A stretch of DNA of 64,000 nt from Planctomycetota bacterium (GTDB lineage Bacteria; Planctomycetota; Planctomycetia; Pirellulales; Lacipirellulaceae): contig JAJDED010000043.1 of assembly GCA_029259915.1 (NCBI GenBank), forward strand, positions 62,001 through 126,000. The letters are read 5' to 3'. This document shows positions 33,500 to 41,641 of this stretch, piece after piece. Made by a program: the position numbers and the translations under genes. Each line of letters opens with the position of its first letter. Position 1 is the stretch's first letter. Under the pieces are notes generated by a model. The model was given only the letters and a program-made list of their open reading frames with translations, made no database searches and was not told the origin of the DNA.

Positions 33500-33565
33500 G
33501 ACACCGACACATGTCCGAAATAGTTGGCTCGATGGCAAAGCTTGCTACGGACAAGTGTCGGTGCC
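33500..33565. repeat. ACACCGACAC palindrome in the 33230-33880 gap
   Basis: The arms 33500-33517 and 33548-33565 are inverted repeats with 16 of 18 matches (GACACCGACACATGTCCG). It is the only structured element I see between the PEP-CTERM gene and the FabZ-like promoter. The rest of this 650-bp gap has no credible gene. Confidence 0.7.
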
Positions 33566-33781
33566 ACCCTTTTTCCAGTCATCAAATACGAACTTCCAGC
33601 TGCTTCATCATCAAAGTGTAAAATTTCACGAATCCGGGCGGCACCCTTTCAGGGCCGAGCCGAAGTTTATGGGCATTGCTATAAAATACGGGAATTAACC
33701 CAGGTTAACCGACAAGGTTGCCGTACTCTGTGCAATCAGGCTTCAGGGGTCGAAATCGGGCGAAAATGAGATTTCGTACCG

Positions 33782-33810
33782 TTGTCGTCCGTGAGGGGTA
33801 GGGCTATAAT
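33782..33810 (+). promoter_or_regulatory. Promoter of the dehydratase-ACP-ketosynthase cluster
   Basis: TTGTCG (33782-33787), a 17-bp spacer and TATAAT (33805-33810). The predicted start is near 33817, giving a 64-nt leader before the ATG at 33881. All four following genes are on this strand and end at the terminator at 36972-37006. Confidence 0.6.
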
Positions 33811-33880
33811 CGCCAGTTCGCTATTTTTCCATCCCACCTTAATCTAACACAGCCATGTGCTGCTCTTTGGATATTCGCCT

Positions 33881-34375
33881 ATGCGATTTTGGCTTCTGGA
33901 TCGGATCTGTTCGTATGAGCCCGATACCGAACTGACGGCGGTCAAGAATGTATCCCTTGCCGAAGAATACCTCGCGGATCATTTTCCGGAGTTTCCGGTG
34001 TTGCCGGGTGTTTTTATGCTTGAGGCTGCTACTCAGGCCAGTGCCTGGTTGGTCCGGCTCAGCGAAGATTTTGCGCACAGCATCGTTGTGCTTCACGAGG
34101 CGCGTGCGGTTAAGTACGCCGATTTCGTTACCCCTGGCAATGCGCTGCAAGTGCGCGTGGAGCAAACCAAGAGCGACGAGCGATACGTTCACTTTCGATT
34201 TGAAGGGAAGGTCGAGGACCGGGTTTCGGTGAGCGGGCGACTCGTTCTGGAACGCTATAACCTAGCCACCGACGATCCCGAAAAAGCAGGGCTCGATGCT
34301 CGAATGATTGCCTATCAGCGGTCTACTGCGGCGTTGTTAACACGGAATCTCGAAAAGGCGGTGGCGGTATCCTGA
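33881..34375 (+). CDS. FabZ-like 3-hydroxyacyl-ACP dehydratase (hot-dog fold)
   Basis: Removes water from 3-hydroxyacyl-ACP in the elongation cycle. 164 residues from ATG 33881 (MRFWLLDRI). The active site reads DHFPEFPVLPGVFMLEAATQ, with catalytic His34 and Glu48 in FabZ spacing. The C-terminal part, about 20 residues past the fold, is charged. A second hot-dog gene with the same His34/Glu48 spacing lies at 34998, so the cluster encodes a pair that may form a heteromer or act on different chain lengths. First gene behind the promoter at 33782-33810. Confidence 0.85.
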   Translation: MRFWLLDRICSYEPDTELTAVKNVSLAEEYLADHFPEFPVLPGVFMLEAATQASAWLVRLSEDFAHSIVVLHEARAVKYADFVTPGNALQVRVEQTKSDERYVHFRFEGKVEDRVSVSGRLVLERYNLATDDPEKAGLDARMIAYQRSTAALLTRNLEKAVAVS

Positions 34376-34569
34376 GCCCTTTTGTTTCTCCAAGATTATC
34401 AGAGAGAGAATTAGCATTTGATTCGATTTAAGAGGATCGTAGGCGATCACGTTGGGTCAAAGACAACACTATATTTTCCTTAGCTAGTTGGCGAACTGTC
34501 GGGCTTCTATGCAAGCCGCCGACGGCTCACCGAAAGAAAAAAAGAGAATTTGCGGAGGTTTGAATCACG

Positions 34570-34956
34570 ATGGCATCAGACGATGAAATTTTTGAAAAGG
34601 TACGCGAAGCGCTGGTCGACGCATTGGGAGTAGACGACGACGAAGTACTGCCAGGCGCGACTCTCCAGGGGGACCTGGATGCCGAGTCGATCGATTTCTT
34701 GGATATTGTTTTCCGGCTTGAAAAAGCATTCGATATCAAGATTGAGCGCGGGGAGTTGTTCCCCGAAGACATCCTCACCGATACCGAGTTTGTCCAGGAC
34801 GGCAAGGTCAACGAGGCTGGGATTGCCAAACTGCGCGAGCGGATGCCTTTTGCCGATTTGACAAAGTTTGAAGCCGAGCCCGTAGTGCAAAACCTGGGGC
34901 AACAGCTTACCGTGCAGGATATGTGTAAATTCGTGGCCCATAAACTGGCTGCTTAG
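34570..34956 (+). CDS. Acyl carrier protein with C-terminal extension
   Basis: 128 residues, against about 80 for a housekeeping AcpP. The ACP fold is at the N-terminus, with the phosphopantetheine Ser40 in GDLDAESIDFLDIVFRLEKA. Residues about 83-128 are an extra segment (VNEAGIAKLRERMPFADLTK and LGQQLTVQDMCKFVAHKLAA) not found in normal ACPs. GGAGG precedes the ATG at 11 bp. It sits between two dehydratases and before a ketosynthase, so it is presumably the dedicated carrier of this pathway. The upstream gap 34376-34569 has only a weak TATATT. Confidence 0.88.
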   Translation: MASDDEIFEKVREALVDALGVDDDEVLPGATLQGDLDAESIDFLDIVFRLEKAFDIKIERGELFPEDILTDTEFVQDGKVNEAGIAKLRERMPFADLTKFEAEPVVQNLGQQLTVQDMCKFVAHKLAA

Positions 34957-34997
34957 CACCCCGGAAATGCACTTCTTCGTGCTGCTGGAAGATACCC

Positions 34998-35534
34998 ATG
35001 CGGTGGTTTTGGATCGATCGGTTTACCGAATTTGTGAGCGGCTCGCATGCCGTGGCGGTGAAAGGTGTGTCGTTGTCCGAAGACCATCTTCACGACCACT
35101 TTGTCGGATATCCGGTGATGCCGAATTCGTTGGTAGTCGAAGGAATGGCTCAGTCGGGTGGCCTGTTGGTCAGCGAGCAGTATGGGTTCGGCGAGTTAGT
35201 GGTGCTGGGGAAGCTTGCCAAGGTGAAATTTCACAGTTGCGTGCGTCCTGGCGAAACGCTGACCTATCGTGTGCGTGTCGACACGATTCGCAACGACGGT
35301 GCGGCAGTTTCGGCGACCGCCCATGTCGGCGAGCGACTGCATGCCGAGTCTCTGCTGTTCTTCGCACGACTTGGGGATGCCAACGAAGCGTTGCAAGGAG
35401 AACGGCTATTCCGCCCCCGCGATTTGCAACACTGGTTGTCATTAGTGGGTATTTTTGAAGTGGGCGTTCATCAAGATGGCAGACGGTTGAAAGAGGCCGA
35501 CTATCCGCTTGAAGAATGTCCCGCCAACGCATAA
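34998..35534 (+). CDS. Second FabZ-like hot-dog dehydratase
   Basis: 178 residues from ATG 34998 with GGAAG upstream. The active-site segment DHFVGYPVMPNSLVVEGMAQ keeps His34 and Glu48, but the usual Pro-Gly after the loop is Pro-Asn, so substrate fit or activity may differ. It begins MRWFWIDRF, similar to MRFWLLDRI of the first dehydratase. This suggests an old duplication. It might be a partner subunit or a non-catalytic chaperone of the pair. The ACP stop and this ATG are 41 bp apart, and the ketosynthase starts 73 bp after this stop. Confidence 0.8.
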   Translation: MRWFWIDRFTEFVSGSHAVAVKGVSLSEDHLHDHFVGYPVMPNSLVVEGMAQSGGLLVSEQYGFGELVVLGKLAKVKFHSCVRPGETLTYRVRVDTIRNDGAAVSATAHVGERLHAESLLFFARLGDANEALQGERLFRPRDLQHWLSLVGIFEVGVHQDGRRLKEADYPLEECPANA

Positions 35535-35607
35535 TTTTGATTGTTTAAGCATCAGCCCTCCGATTGATTGTGTTGATCCGAGTTGAAATTTTCCCAGGAA
35601 GAATGCC

Positions 35608-36882
35608 ATGCGACGCCGTGTTGTCGTTACTGGAATTGGTTGTGTGACTCCGTTAGGGACTCAGGTCCACGAATTATGGGAAAATCTGGTCGCGGGCCAC
35701 AGCGGAGTGGGCCCAACCACATTGTTCGATGCGAGCAGTTTTCCGACCAAGATCTCCGCAGAAGTGCGCGATTGGACGATCGCCGATGTGGGCGAAGATC
35801 CTGATGTCTGGAAAAATCGCAGTCGCCACACCTGCTTTGCCGCCGGAGCTGCCAAGCAAGCAGTTGAATGTTCTGGCGTTTTAGGGACCGTCGAGCCAAC
35901 GCGATTTGGCGTTTATCTTGGTGCTGGGGAAGGGCAGCAAGATTTCTTCCAGTTCTCGAAAATGATGACCGCCGCCGTGAGCACTGGCGAGCTGAGTCTT
36001 AAGACGTTTCTCGAAGCGGGTCTCAAGGAACTGCAGCCACAGGCCGAGTTGGAGCAGGAGCCGAATATGCCAGCGGGCTATTTAGCCGGTATGTTCGATG
36101 CCCAGGGCCCAAACGTCAATTGTCTGACCGCCTGTGCTGCCAGCAGCCAGGCCATCGGCGAAGCAACCGAGATTCTCCGGCGCGGCGAGGCCGACGTCAT
36201 GCTTTCCGGCGGTACGCACAGCATGATTCATCCGTTCGGGGTTACCGGTTTCAATTTGCTGACCGCATTGAGCGAACGAAACGACGAGCCCGAGAGGGCC
36301 TCCCGGCCTTTCGATTTGAACCGCGACGGCTTTGTCCTTGGTGAGGGGGGGGCGATGGTGGTGCTTGAAGAATACGAGCACGCCCGAGCCCGCGGGGCGC
36401 AGATCTACGGCGAGATTCTCGGCTACGGCACCACAGCCGACGCGTTCCGTATTACCGATACGCATCCCGAAGGCCGCGGAGCGACCAGTTGCATCAAGAT
36501 GGCCCTGGCCGACGCCGGAAAAAACATCGACGAAGTCAACTACATCAATGCCCACGGCACGAGTACCGCGGTAAACGATAAAGTAGAAACGCTGGCCGTA
36601 CGAAAGTCGTTCGGCGAGTATGCCGACCAAATCCCGGTTTCCAGCACGAAGAGCATGACTGGCCACCTGATTGCCGCGGCAGGGGCGACGGAGTTGATCA
36701 TTTGTCTGATGACGCTCAAACATGGTGTGGTCCCGCCGACCATCAATTACGAGACGCCCGACCCCAACTGCGATCTCGATTATGTGCCGAACGTCGCCCG
36801 CGAACACAAGTGCGATACGGTGCTTTCCAATAGCTTTGGCTTTGGCGGACAAAATATCACACTCGTCGCAGGACGCGTGTAA
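35608..36882 (+). CDS. Beta-ketoacyl-ACP synthase (KAS II/FabF-like)
   Basis: Condenses acyl chains with malonyl-ACP. 424 residues. The Cys-His-His triad is complete: Cys176 in NCLTACAASSQAIGEA, His316 in NAHGTSTAVND and His353 in TKSMTGHLIAAAGATE. A Glu-rich insertion AGLKELQPQAELEQEP (about residues 137-152) is unlike E. coli FabF and may reshape the acyl pocket. AGGAAG precedes the ATG. It is the last gene of the cluster, followed by a palindrome and a strong terminator. No ketoreductase or malonyl transferase lies here, so those steps must come from the housekeeping set. Confidence 0.9.
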   Translation: MRRRVVVTGIGCVTPLGTQVHELWENLVAGHSGVGPTTLFDASSFPTKISAEVRDWTIADVGEDPDVWKNRSRHTCFAAGAAKQAVECSGVLGTVEPTRFGVYLGAGEGQQDFFQFSKMMTAAVSTGELSLKTFLEAGLKELQPQAELEQEPNMPAGYLAGMFDAQGPNVNCLTACAASSQAIGEATEILRRGEADVMLSGGTHSMIHPFGVTGFNLLTALSERNDEPERASRPFDLNRDGFVLGEGGAMVVLEEYEHARARGAQIYGEILGYGTTADAFRITDTHPEGRGATSCIKMALADAGKNIDEVNYINAHGTSTAVNDKVETLAVRKSFGEYADQIPVSSTKSMTGHLIAAAGATELIICLMTLKHGVVPPTINYETPDPNCDLDYVPNVAREHKCDTVLSNSFGFGGQNITLVAGRV

Positions 36883-36908
36883 CGGGCCTCCGCCCTAATC
36901 TTCTAATC

Positions 36909-36958
36909 CTAGCCCCCGGCGGAAGCCGGTGGGACCGCTGGCTTCCGCCTGCGGCTAG
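36909..36958. repeat. CTAGCC...GGCGGAAGCC inverted repeat
   Basis: Arms 36909-36927 and 36940-36958 match in 17 of 19 positions as inverted repeats with a 12-nt loop. A single arm of the same family occurs near 25669. It precedes the terminator between convergent genes. Confidence 0.7.
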
Positions 36959-36971
36959 AATCCCTACAAAA

Positions 36972-37006
36972 AAACAAGCCAGGCCGACTTGCGACCTGGC
37001 TTGTTT
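36972..37006. terminator. Bidirectional intrinsic terminator
   Basis: AACAAGCCAGG (with flanking A-run), an 11-nt loop and CCTGGCTTGTTT (36972-37006) make a 12-bp perfect stem with A-run on the left and T-run on the right. It is placed to end the ketosynthase transcript and the convergent chemoreceptor transcript. It is the clearest terminator in the window. Confidence 0.85.
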
Positions 37007-37056
37007 CGTTACCCTTTTGTGGGCCGATATTCATCTCATCGTTCTGTGCCAACCTT

Positions 37057-39993
37057 TTACAGTTGAAACTGACCAACCATCCCTTGCAGTTGCTCGGAGA
37101 GCTTGGACAGCTCGGAGCCAACCACTTGGGTTTGGGAAGCGCCTTGAGCCGTTTGCTTTGCGGCGTTGTCCACCCCAACGATATTGCGGGTGATTTCTTC
37201 ACATGCGGTAGCCGACTCGGCAACGCCCGTGGAAACCGACTTGGCTGCCAGAGCAGTCTGGTTGACGTTGGCGGCGATCTCTTTGGTGGTGGCACTTTGT
37301 TCTTCCACCGCCGCGGCGATCGTCGAAGATGTGGAGTTCACCTGTTGGATCACTTCGCCCACATCGCCGATTGAGCGAACGGCATCGCCCGTCGAACCTT
37401 GGATACCTTCAATCCGCTTGCGGATATCTTCGGTCGCCTCGGCAGTTTGTCGAGCAAGCTCTTTCACCTCGGTGGCCACCACGGCAAAACCCTTGCCGGC
37501 GTCGCCAGCCCGGGCGGCCTCAATCGTGGCGTTCAGAGCCAGCAGATTCGTTTGCTCTGCAATGTCCTGAATCACTTCGATCACCTTGCCAATTTCGTCT
37601 GCTGCTGATCCGAGTTGGCCAATCGTTTGATTGCTCGACTCGGTTAGATGAGCGGCCTTCTTGGCGATTGTCGAAGCCTGCTCAGCCGTCTTGGCGATTT
37701 CGCTAATGCTGGCAGTCAGTTCTTCAACAGCGGCGGCGACCGTTTGGACGTTGGTGGTCATCTCTTCGGTAGAGCTGGCCATCGTGGTCATGTTGGTCGA
37801 CATCTCTTCGGCCGCGGCCGCGACCGAGGCCGACTGGCTGGTCGTCTCTTCCGCACCGCCGGACATCTGGGTTGCCGTTGCCGCCAATTGCGTCGACGTG
37901 CTTGCCAGTTGCCCTGCGTTGCCGTTCAAACCTTGCACCACACTGCGAAGATTCTCGCACATCGCGTTCACCGCTTGCGAGATGCCTGCGAAGGTATTGA
38001 ACACGTCGGACGTATCGTCGTCGGCATCTGCAACTTCGTAGGTATGTGTCAAGTTGCCCTGAGCGATGTGGTTCATCACCTCTGAGAACTTAGCCACTTC
38101 GCTTTCTTGGAAAGCCGCAACCTTCTCCTCGCGGGCAGCTTGTCTGCGCTCTTTGGTGACATCCTTCCACTCGAGCGTGTTGCCGATATAGTTACCAGCC
38201 GCATCGAGCTGGGCTGTCACGAGCAATTCGATGGAAAGAGGGCCAACCTGGATGTCGGTCCTGTAGGGCAACTGGCTGGTGTCAGCCAGCAGATTACGTT
38301 GAACACTCGGGTCTTTGTGGAACTGATCAATGCACGCCCCGAGGAGATTGTTCGGATCGAACTTGGGCCACATTTTCTTGAACGTATCCTGGTGCTTAGT
38401 TAGCAGCGCGAGGGTTTGATCGTTCACGTAGGTCACAATAAAGTCGCGGTCGATCATCATAAATGCCGATTGTGACGTGTCGACAACCTTGCGTAGTGTG
38501 TACGCTTCCTTGTTGCTTTCCTCTGCAGCTTCGAGAGAATCAAGCATGCTGTTAAAGGAAGAGGACATTTCACCGATTTCATCTCGTGAGGTTACTTCCA
38601 CGCGCTGACTGAGGTCGCCCTTGCCGCTGGTGATGTCTTTCAACACGGTAACCAGAGCCTGAATCGGACGCACCAACGCACGAGTTATGAAGTAAGCGGT
38701 GATGAGCAAAGCAACCACGATGAACGAGGAAGTAATTATGTTGCTCCAGAGCACCTGGCTTGTGGCAGCGCTGGAAACTTCTTCCATAGTTGCCTGGGCC
38801 GCAAAGGCTTCGGAGGTATCCATTTTGGACAACATGGCCCACTTGATTCCCAACAGATCAACCGGACCGTAGGCAGTGATCGCCTCGTTACCCAAGTAGT
38901 CGGTCTCGGTGATAACGCCTTCTTCACCACGAATGGCACTTTGAACGACGTCACTTTCCACCTTGCCCGTCTCCGGGTTTCGGAACGAGTTGACCAGGCT
39001 GCGATTTTCTGGATCACGATGCGAGTTGGAACGCATCCGGAAGTCGGGGCCGACAAGAATCGTCTCGCCTGTTTCCCCCAGCCCTTCGCGATGCGACATA
39101 ATCGAAGTGATACGATCCACCGGCATCTGGAACATCAGAACGCCGACTTTTTCGTCTCCATCGAAGATAGGCGTAGCGATAAAGCTGGCCGGGGCCTCGT
39201 AGGATGGGGTGTATCGCTTGAAATCGACCAGCACGAAGCTGTCGGGCGTCGACAATGCATTCGCCTTGCGGAAAGCTTCGCCAAAGTTGGTGTTTGCGTA
39301 AGGACCGTTTTTAAGCGAAGTGGTGTAATCCAATTCTTTGAAGACCGAATAAACGATATCGCCCGTGTCGGGATCGACAAGAAAGATATCGTAGTACCCA
39401 AACTTCTCGAGATAACTGCGAATCACGGGATGGACTACCGAGTGGAGCAGACCGTAGTTGGTTTCCAGATCGGCCGTGTCGAGCTCGTGTTTTGAGCCGA
39501 GAGGATTCGAGTTGGCACGAATGTAAGCATGTTGCAGTGCAATGGAGTCTGCGTCAAGCTGGTTGAAGTACTGCAGTGCATTGGCAGAATCGCCATTATT
39601 GAGATTCTGATATTCGTTGGAGAAATCGTTGCTGTAGTAGGTCGATAGTTCTTGCTTCATGCTGGCGAGAGTTTGCTCGTCGATGCTTGCCTCTTCGCGA
39701 TACTGACGAAAGCTATTTCTAAATGCGCTCATCGCGTCGACGATCATGCGATCTTCGGAAAACGTGAGGACCTGATCGCGGATGCTTTCAAAGTACTGCT
39801 CGATTTGCACTTTCTTCAACGATTTTTGCGACTGGAGCGAAGCAGCCATTTTTTCTTGGATATCGGCGTTTGCCTGTTCACGTAGCGTGGTCATGCCACG
39901 ATTGATACCCATGTGGCTGGTTACCGCGGCGATTGCCAGTGGCACCAATCCGCATGCCAGGAATCCCAGCGTTAGCTTTGTGCGAATCTTCAT
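37057..39993 (-). CDS. Large methyl-accepting chemotaxis protein with Cache-like and PAS domains
   Basis: 978 residues from ATG 39993 with GGAGA upstream (an upstream frame to 40104 is not supported). Domains: TM1 (about residues 8-28), an extracellular region of about 380 residues of Cache type ([40 protein letters not shown]), TM2 (about 418-438, [16 protein letters not shown]), HAMP, then a PAS-like segment ([20 protein letters not shown]) and a second HAMP-like linker. The C-terminal signalling domain has [20 protein letters not shown] at its tip. No che genes are adjacent. Long for an MCP because of the added PAS, so it may combine external and cytoplasmic sensing. Confidence 0.9.
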   Translation of the reverse strand: MKIRTKLTLGFLACGLVPLAIAAVTSHMGINRGMTTLREQANADIQEKMAASLQSQKSLKKVQIEQYFESIRDQVLTFSEDRMIVDAMSAFRNSFRQYREEASIDEQTLASMKQELSTYYSNDFSNEYQNLNNGDSANALQYFNQLDADSIALQHAYIRANSNPLGSKHELDTADLETNYGLLHSVVHPVIRSYLEKFGYYDIFLVDPDTGDIVYSVFKELDYTTSLKNGPYANTNFGEAFRKANALSTPDSFVLVDFKRYTPSYEAPASFIATPIFDGDEKVGVLMFQMPVDRITSIMSHREGLGETGETILVGPDFRMRSNSHRDPENRSLVNSFRNPETGKVESDVVQSAIRGEEGVITETDYLGNEAITAYGPVDLLGIKWAMLSKMDTSEAFAAQATMEEVSSAATSQVLWSNIITSSFIVVALLITAYFITRALVRPIQALVTVLKDITSGKGDLSQRVEVTSRDEIGEMSSSFNSMLDSLEAAEESNKEAYTLRKVVDTSQSAFMMIDRDFIVTYVNDQTLALLTKHQDTFKKMWPKFDPNNLLGACIDQFHKDPSVQRNLLADTSQLPYRTDIQVGPLSIELLVTAQLDAAGNYIGNTLEWKDVTKERRQAAREEKVAAFQESEVAKFSEVMNHIAQGNLTHTYEVADADDDTSDVFNTFAGISQAVNAMCENLRSVVQGLNGNAGQLASTSTQLAATATQMSGGAEETTSQSASVAAAAEEMSTNMTTMASSTEEMTTNVQTVAAAVEELTASISEIAKTAEQASTIAKKAAHLTESSNQTIGQLGSAADEIGKVIEVIQDIAEQTNLLALNATIEAARAGDAGKGFAVVATEVKELARQTAEATEDIRKRIEGIQGSTGDAVRSIGDVGEVIQQVNSTSSTIAAAVEEQSATTKEIAANVNQTALAAKSVSTGVAESATACEEITRNIVGVDNAAKQTAQGASQTQVVGSELSKLSEQLQGMVGQFQL

Positions 39994-40339
39994 TACTTTC
40001 TCTCCATCGTTTCTAAAGAATGATCGTTGATTAACAAAAGGCGACGCAGACGCGCCACATTCGTTTTGGTTAAAATTCCCCTTGTTTTTGCACCTCTTTT
40101 GCACGGAATCGAGGTCAGCGGCAATTGAAACTCTTGAAGAACATACTTTAGTGAAAACGCCTGCGCAGTTTGCGCAAACATTTTTTTTACAGAGGGTCCC
40201 TCAATCTTTTGGGGGTTTCCAAGGGTGTTGGGTGGGCTTTTACCGATCGCCGGGGTTGGTCTGGTTAGAGAGCTGTAGAGGGTGCGAGTTGTCGCCTGCC
40301 CAGATAACGCCACCCAAGCGGCAGCTTGTCTGTGAAGGG

Positions 40340-40368
40340 TTGATTCTGTACCTTGACGGGTTCATAAT
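40340..40368 (+). promoter_or_regulatory. Candidate dapL promoter in the 39994-40404 gap
   Basis: TTGATT (40340-40345), a 17-bp spacer and CATAAT (40363-40368), with a leader near 30 nt. The gap also has TGCGCA-GTT-TGCGCA followed by a T-run (40162-40188), which could be a hairpin. The rest, up to the chemoreceptor start, shows nothing recognisable. Confidence 0.45.
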
Positions 40369-40404
40369 TCCTCCAAACCGCAGAGAGAGCATACTGCAGT
40401 TACC

Positions 40405-41637
40405 ATGACCGATCCCTATTTTCAGCAGTTGTTCGCCGATCGCATCGGCGGGGCACAGTACGGCAAAGACGATGCGATTTATAAGTTTGAAAAAATCAAG
40501 CGGGCCAAGCGCAAGGCCCTAGCCGATTTTCCTGACCGCCGATTATTGGACTTTGGTATCGGCGAAAACGATGGCATCGCCGACGAGCGCATTCGCCAGG
40601 TGATGGCCGAGGAAATCCACAAGCCAGAAAACCGCGGTTATGCCGACAACGGCACCATCGAGTTTAAGGAAGCGGTCGCACGATTCATGCAGCGCCAATA
40701 TGGGGTCACACTCGACCCGACGACCGAAGTGAACCATTGCATCGGTTCGAAAACGGCCCTGTCGATTCTTCCGGGGGCGTTTATCAACCCGGGCGATATC
40801 ACGCTGATGACCGTGCCCGGCTATCCCGTGGCGGGGACGCATACCACGTACTTTGGCGGCGTGGTTTACAAACTGCCTTTGACTGCCGAGAACGGATTTC
40901 TGCCCGACTTGAAGAGCATCCCGGTCGACGTGCTTACCAAAGCCAAACTGCTGGTGCTTTGTTTTCCAAACAGTCCAACAGGGAGCACCGCCCCGCCAGA
41001 GTTCTACGAGGAAGTGGTTGAATTCGCGAAGGCAAACCAAATTGTAGTAATCCAAGATGCAGCACATGCCCTGCTCTCTTTCGATCGAGAGCCGAACAGT
41101 TTTTTAGCCGTTCCCGGAGCGAGAGATGTTGGAGTTGAGGTGCATTCGCTTTCTAAAGGTTTCGACATGATCGGCTGGCGAATGGGCTGGGTTTGTGGCA
41201 ATCCGCTCATCGTGCGAGCGTTTGCCGACGTGAAAGACAATTGCGACTCGGGCCAGTTTATCGCAATCCAAAAAGCCGCAGCCGCAGCGCTCGACGAACC
41301 GGCGATTCCTGAGCGGATTCATGCCAAGTACAAGCGGCGTCTGGAAAAGTTGGTGGCGATGCTTGGCCGGTGCGGTTTCCAATGCCAGATGCCCGGCGGC
41401 ACTTATTTTCTGTACACCCCCTCGCCGAAAGGCCTGGAAGGCGGCCCGACTTTCGAGAATGCCGAGGCGGCAAGCCAGTACCTAATCACCGAGCAATCGA
41501 TCTGCACCGTTCCGTGGGATGATGCGGGATCGTTTCTGCGTTTCTCGGTCACGTACGAGGCCGCCGACGAATCGGCAGAAGACGCCCTCATGGCAGAAAC
41601 CGAATCACGGCTCAAGGGCATCCGGCCCGTGTTTTGA
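40405..41637 (+). CDS. dapL: LL-diaminopimelate aminotransferase
   Basis: Converts tetrahydrodipicolinate directly to LL-diaminopimelate, a one-step route to lysine and peptidoglycan precursor found in plants, Chlamydiae and planctomycetes, among others. 410 residues. The PLP-binding Lys lies in HSLSKGFDMIGWRMG (about residue 253). The N-terminal FGIGENDGIADERI and YADNGTIEFKEAVARFM segments, together with LCFPNSPTGS and IQDAAHALL, fit the family. The subfamily assignment to DapL and not to another fold-type I aminotransferase rests on the N-terminal pattern and taxon, so confidence is a little lower. It ends 4 bp from the convergent putA-like stop. Confidence 0.82.
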   Translation: MTDPYFQQLFADRIGGAQYGKDDAIYKFEKIKRAKRKALADFPDRRLLDFGIGENDGIADERIRQVMAEEIHKPENRGYADNGTIEFKEAVARFMQRQYGVTLDPTTEVNHCIGSKTALSILPGAFINPGDITLMTVPGYPVAGTHTTYFGGVVYKLPLTAENGFLPDLKSIPVDVLTKAKLLVLCFPNSPTGSTAPPEFYEEVVEFAKANQIVVIQDAAHALLSFDREPNSFLAVPGARDVGVEVHSLSKGFDMIGWRMGWVCGNPLIVRAFADVKDNCDSGQFIAIQKAAAAALDEPAIPERIHAKYKRRLEKLVAMLGRCGFQCQMPGGTYFLYTPSPKGLEGGPTFENAEAASQYLITEQSICTVPWDDAGSFLRFSVTYEAADESAEDALMAETESRLKGIRPVF

Positions 41638-41641
41638 TCGA

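Noticed and set aside
37057-40104. Chemoreceptor start at 40104
   Set aside because: The first 37 codons are not signal-like. ATG 39993 has a good ribosome binding site and sits directly before TM1.
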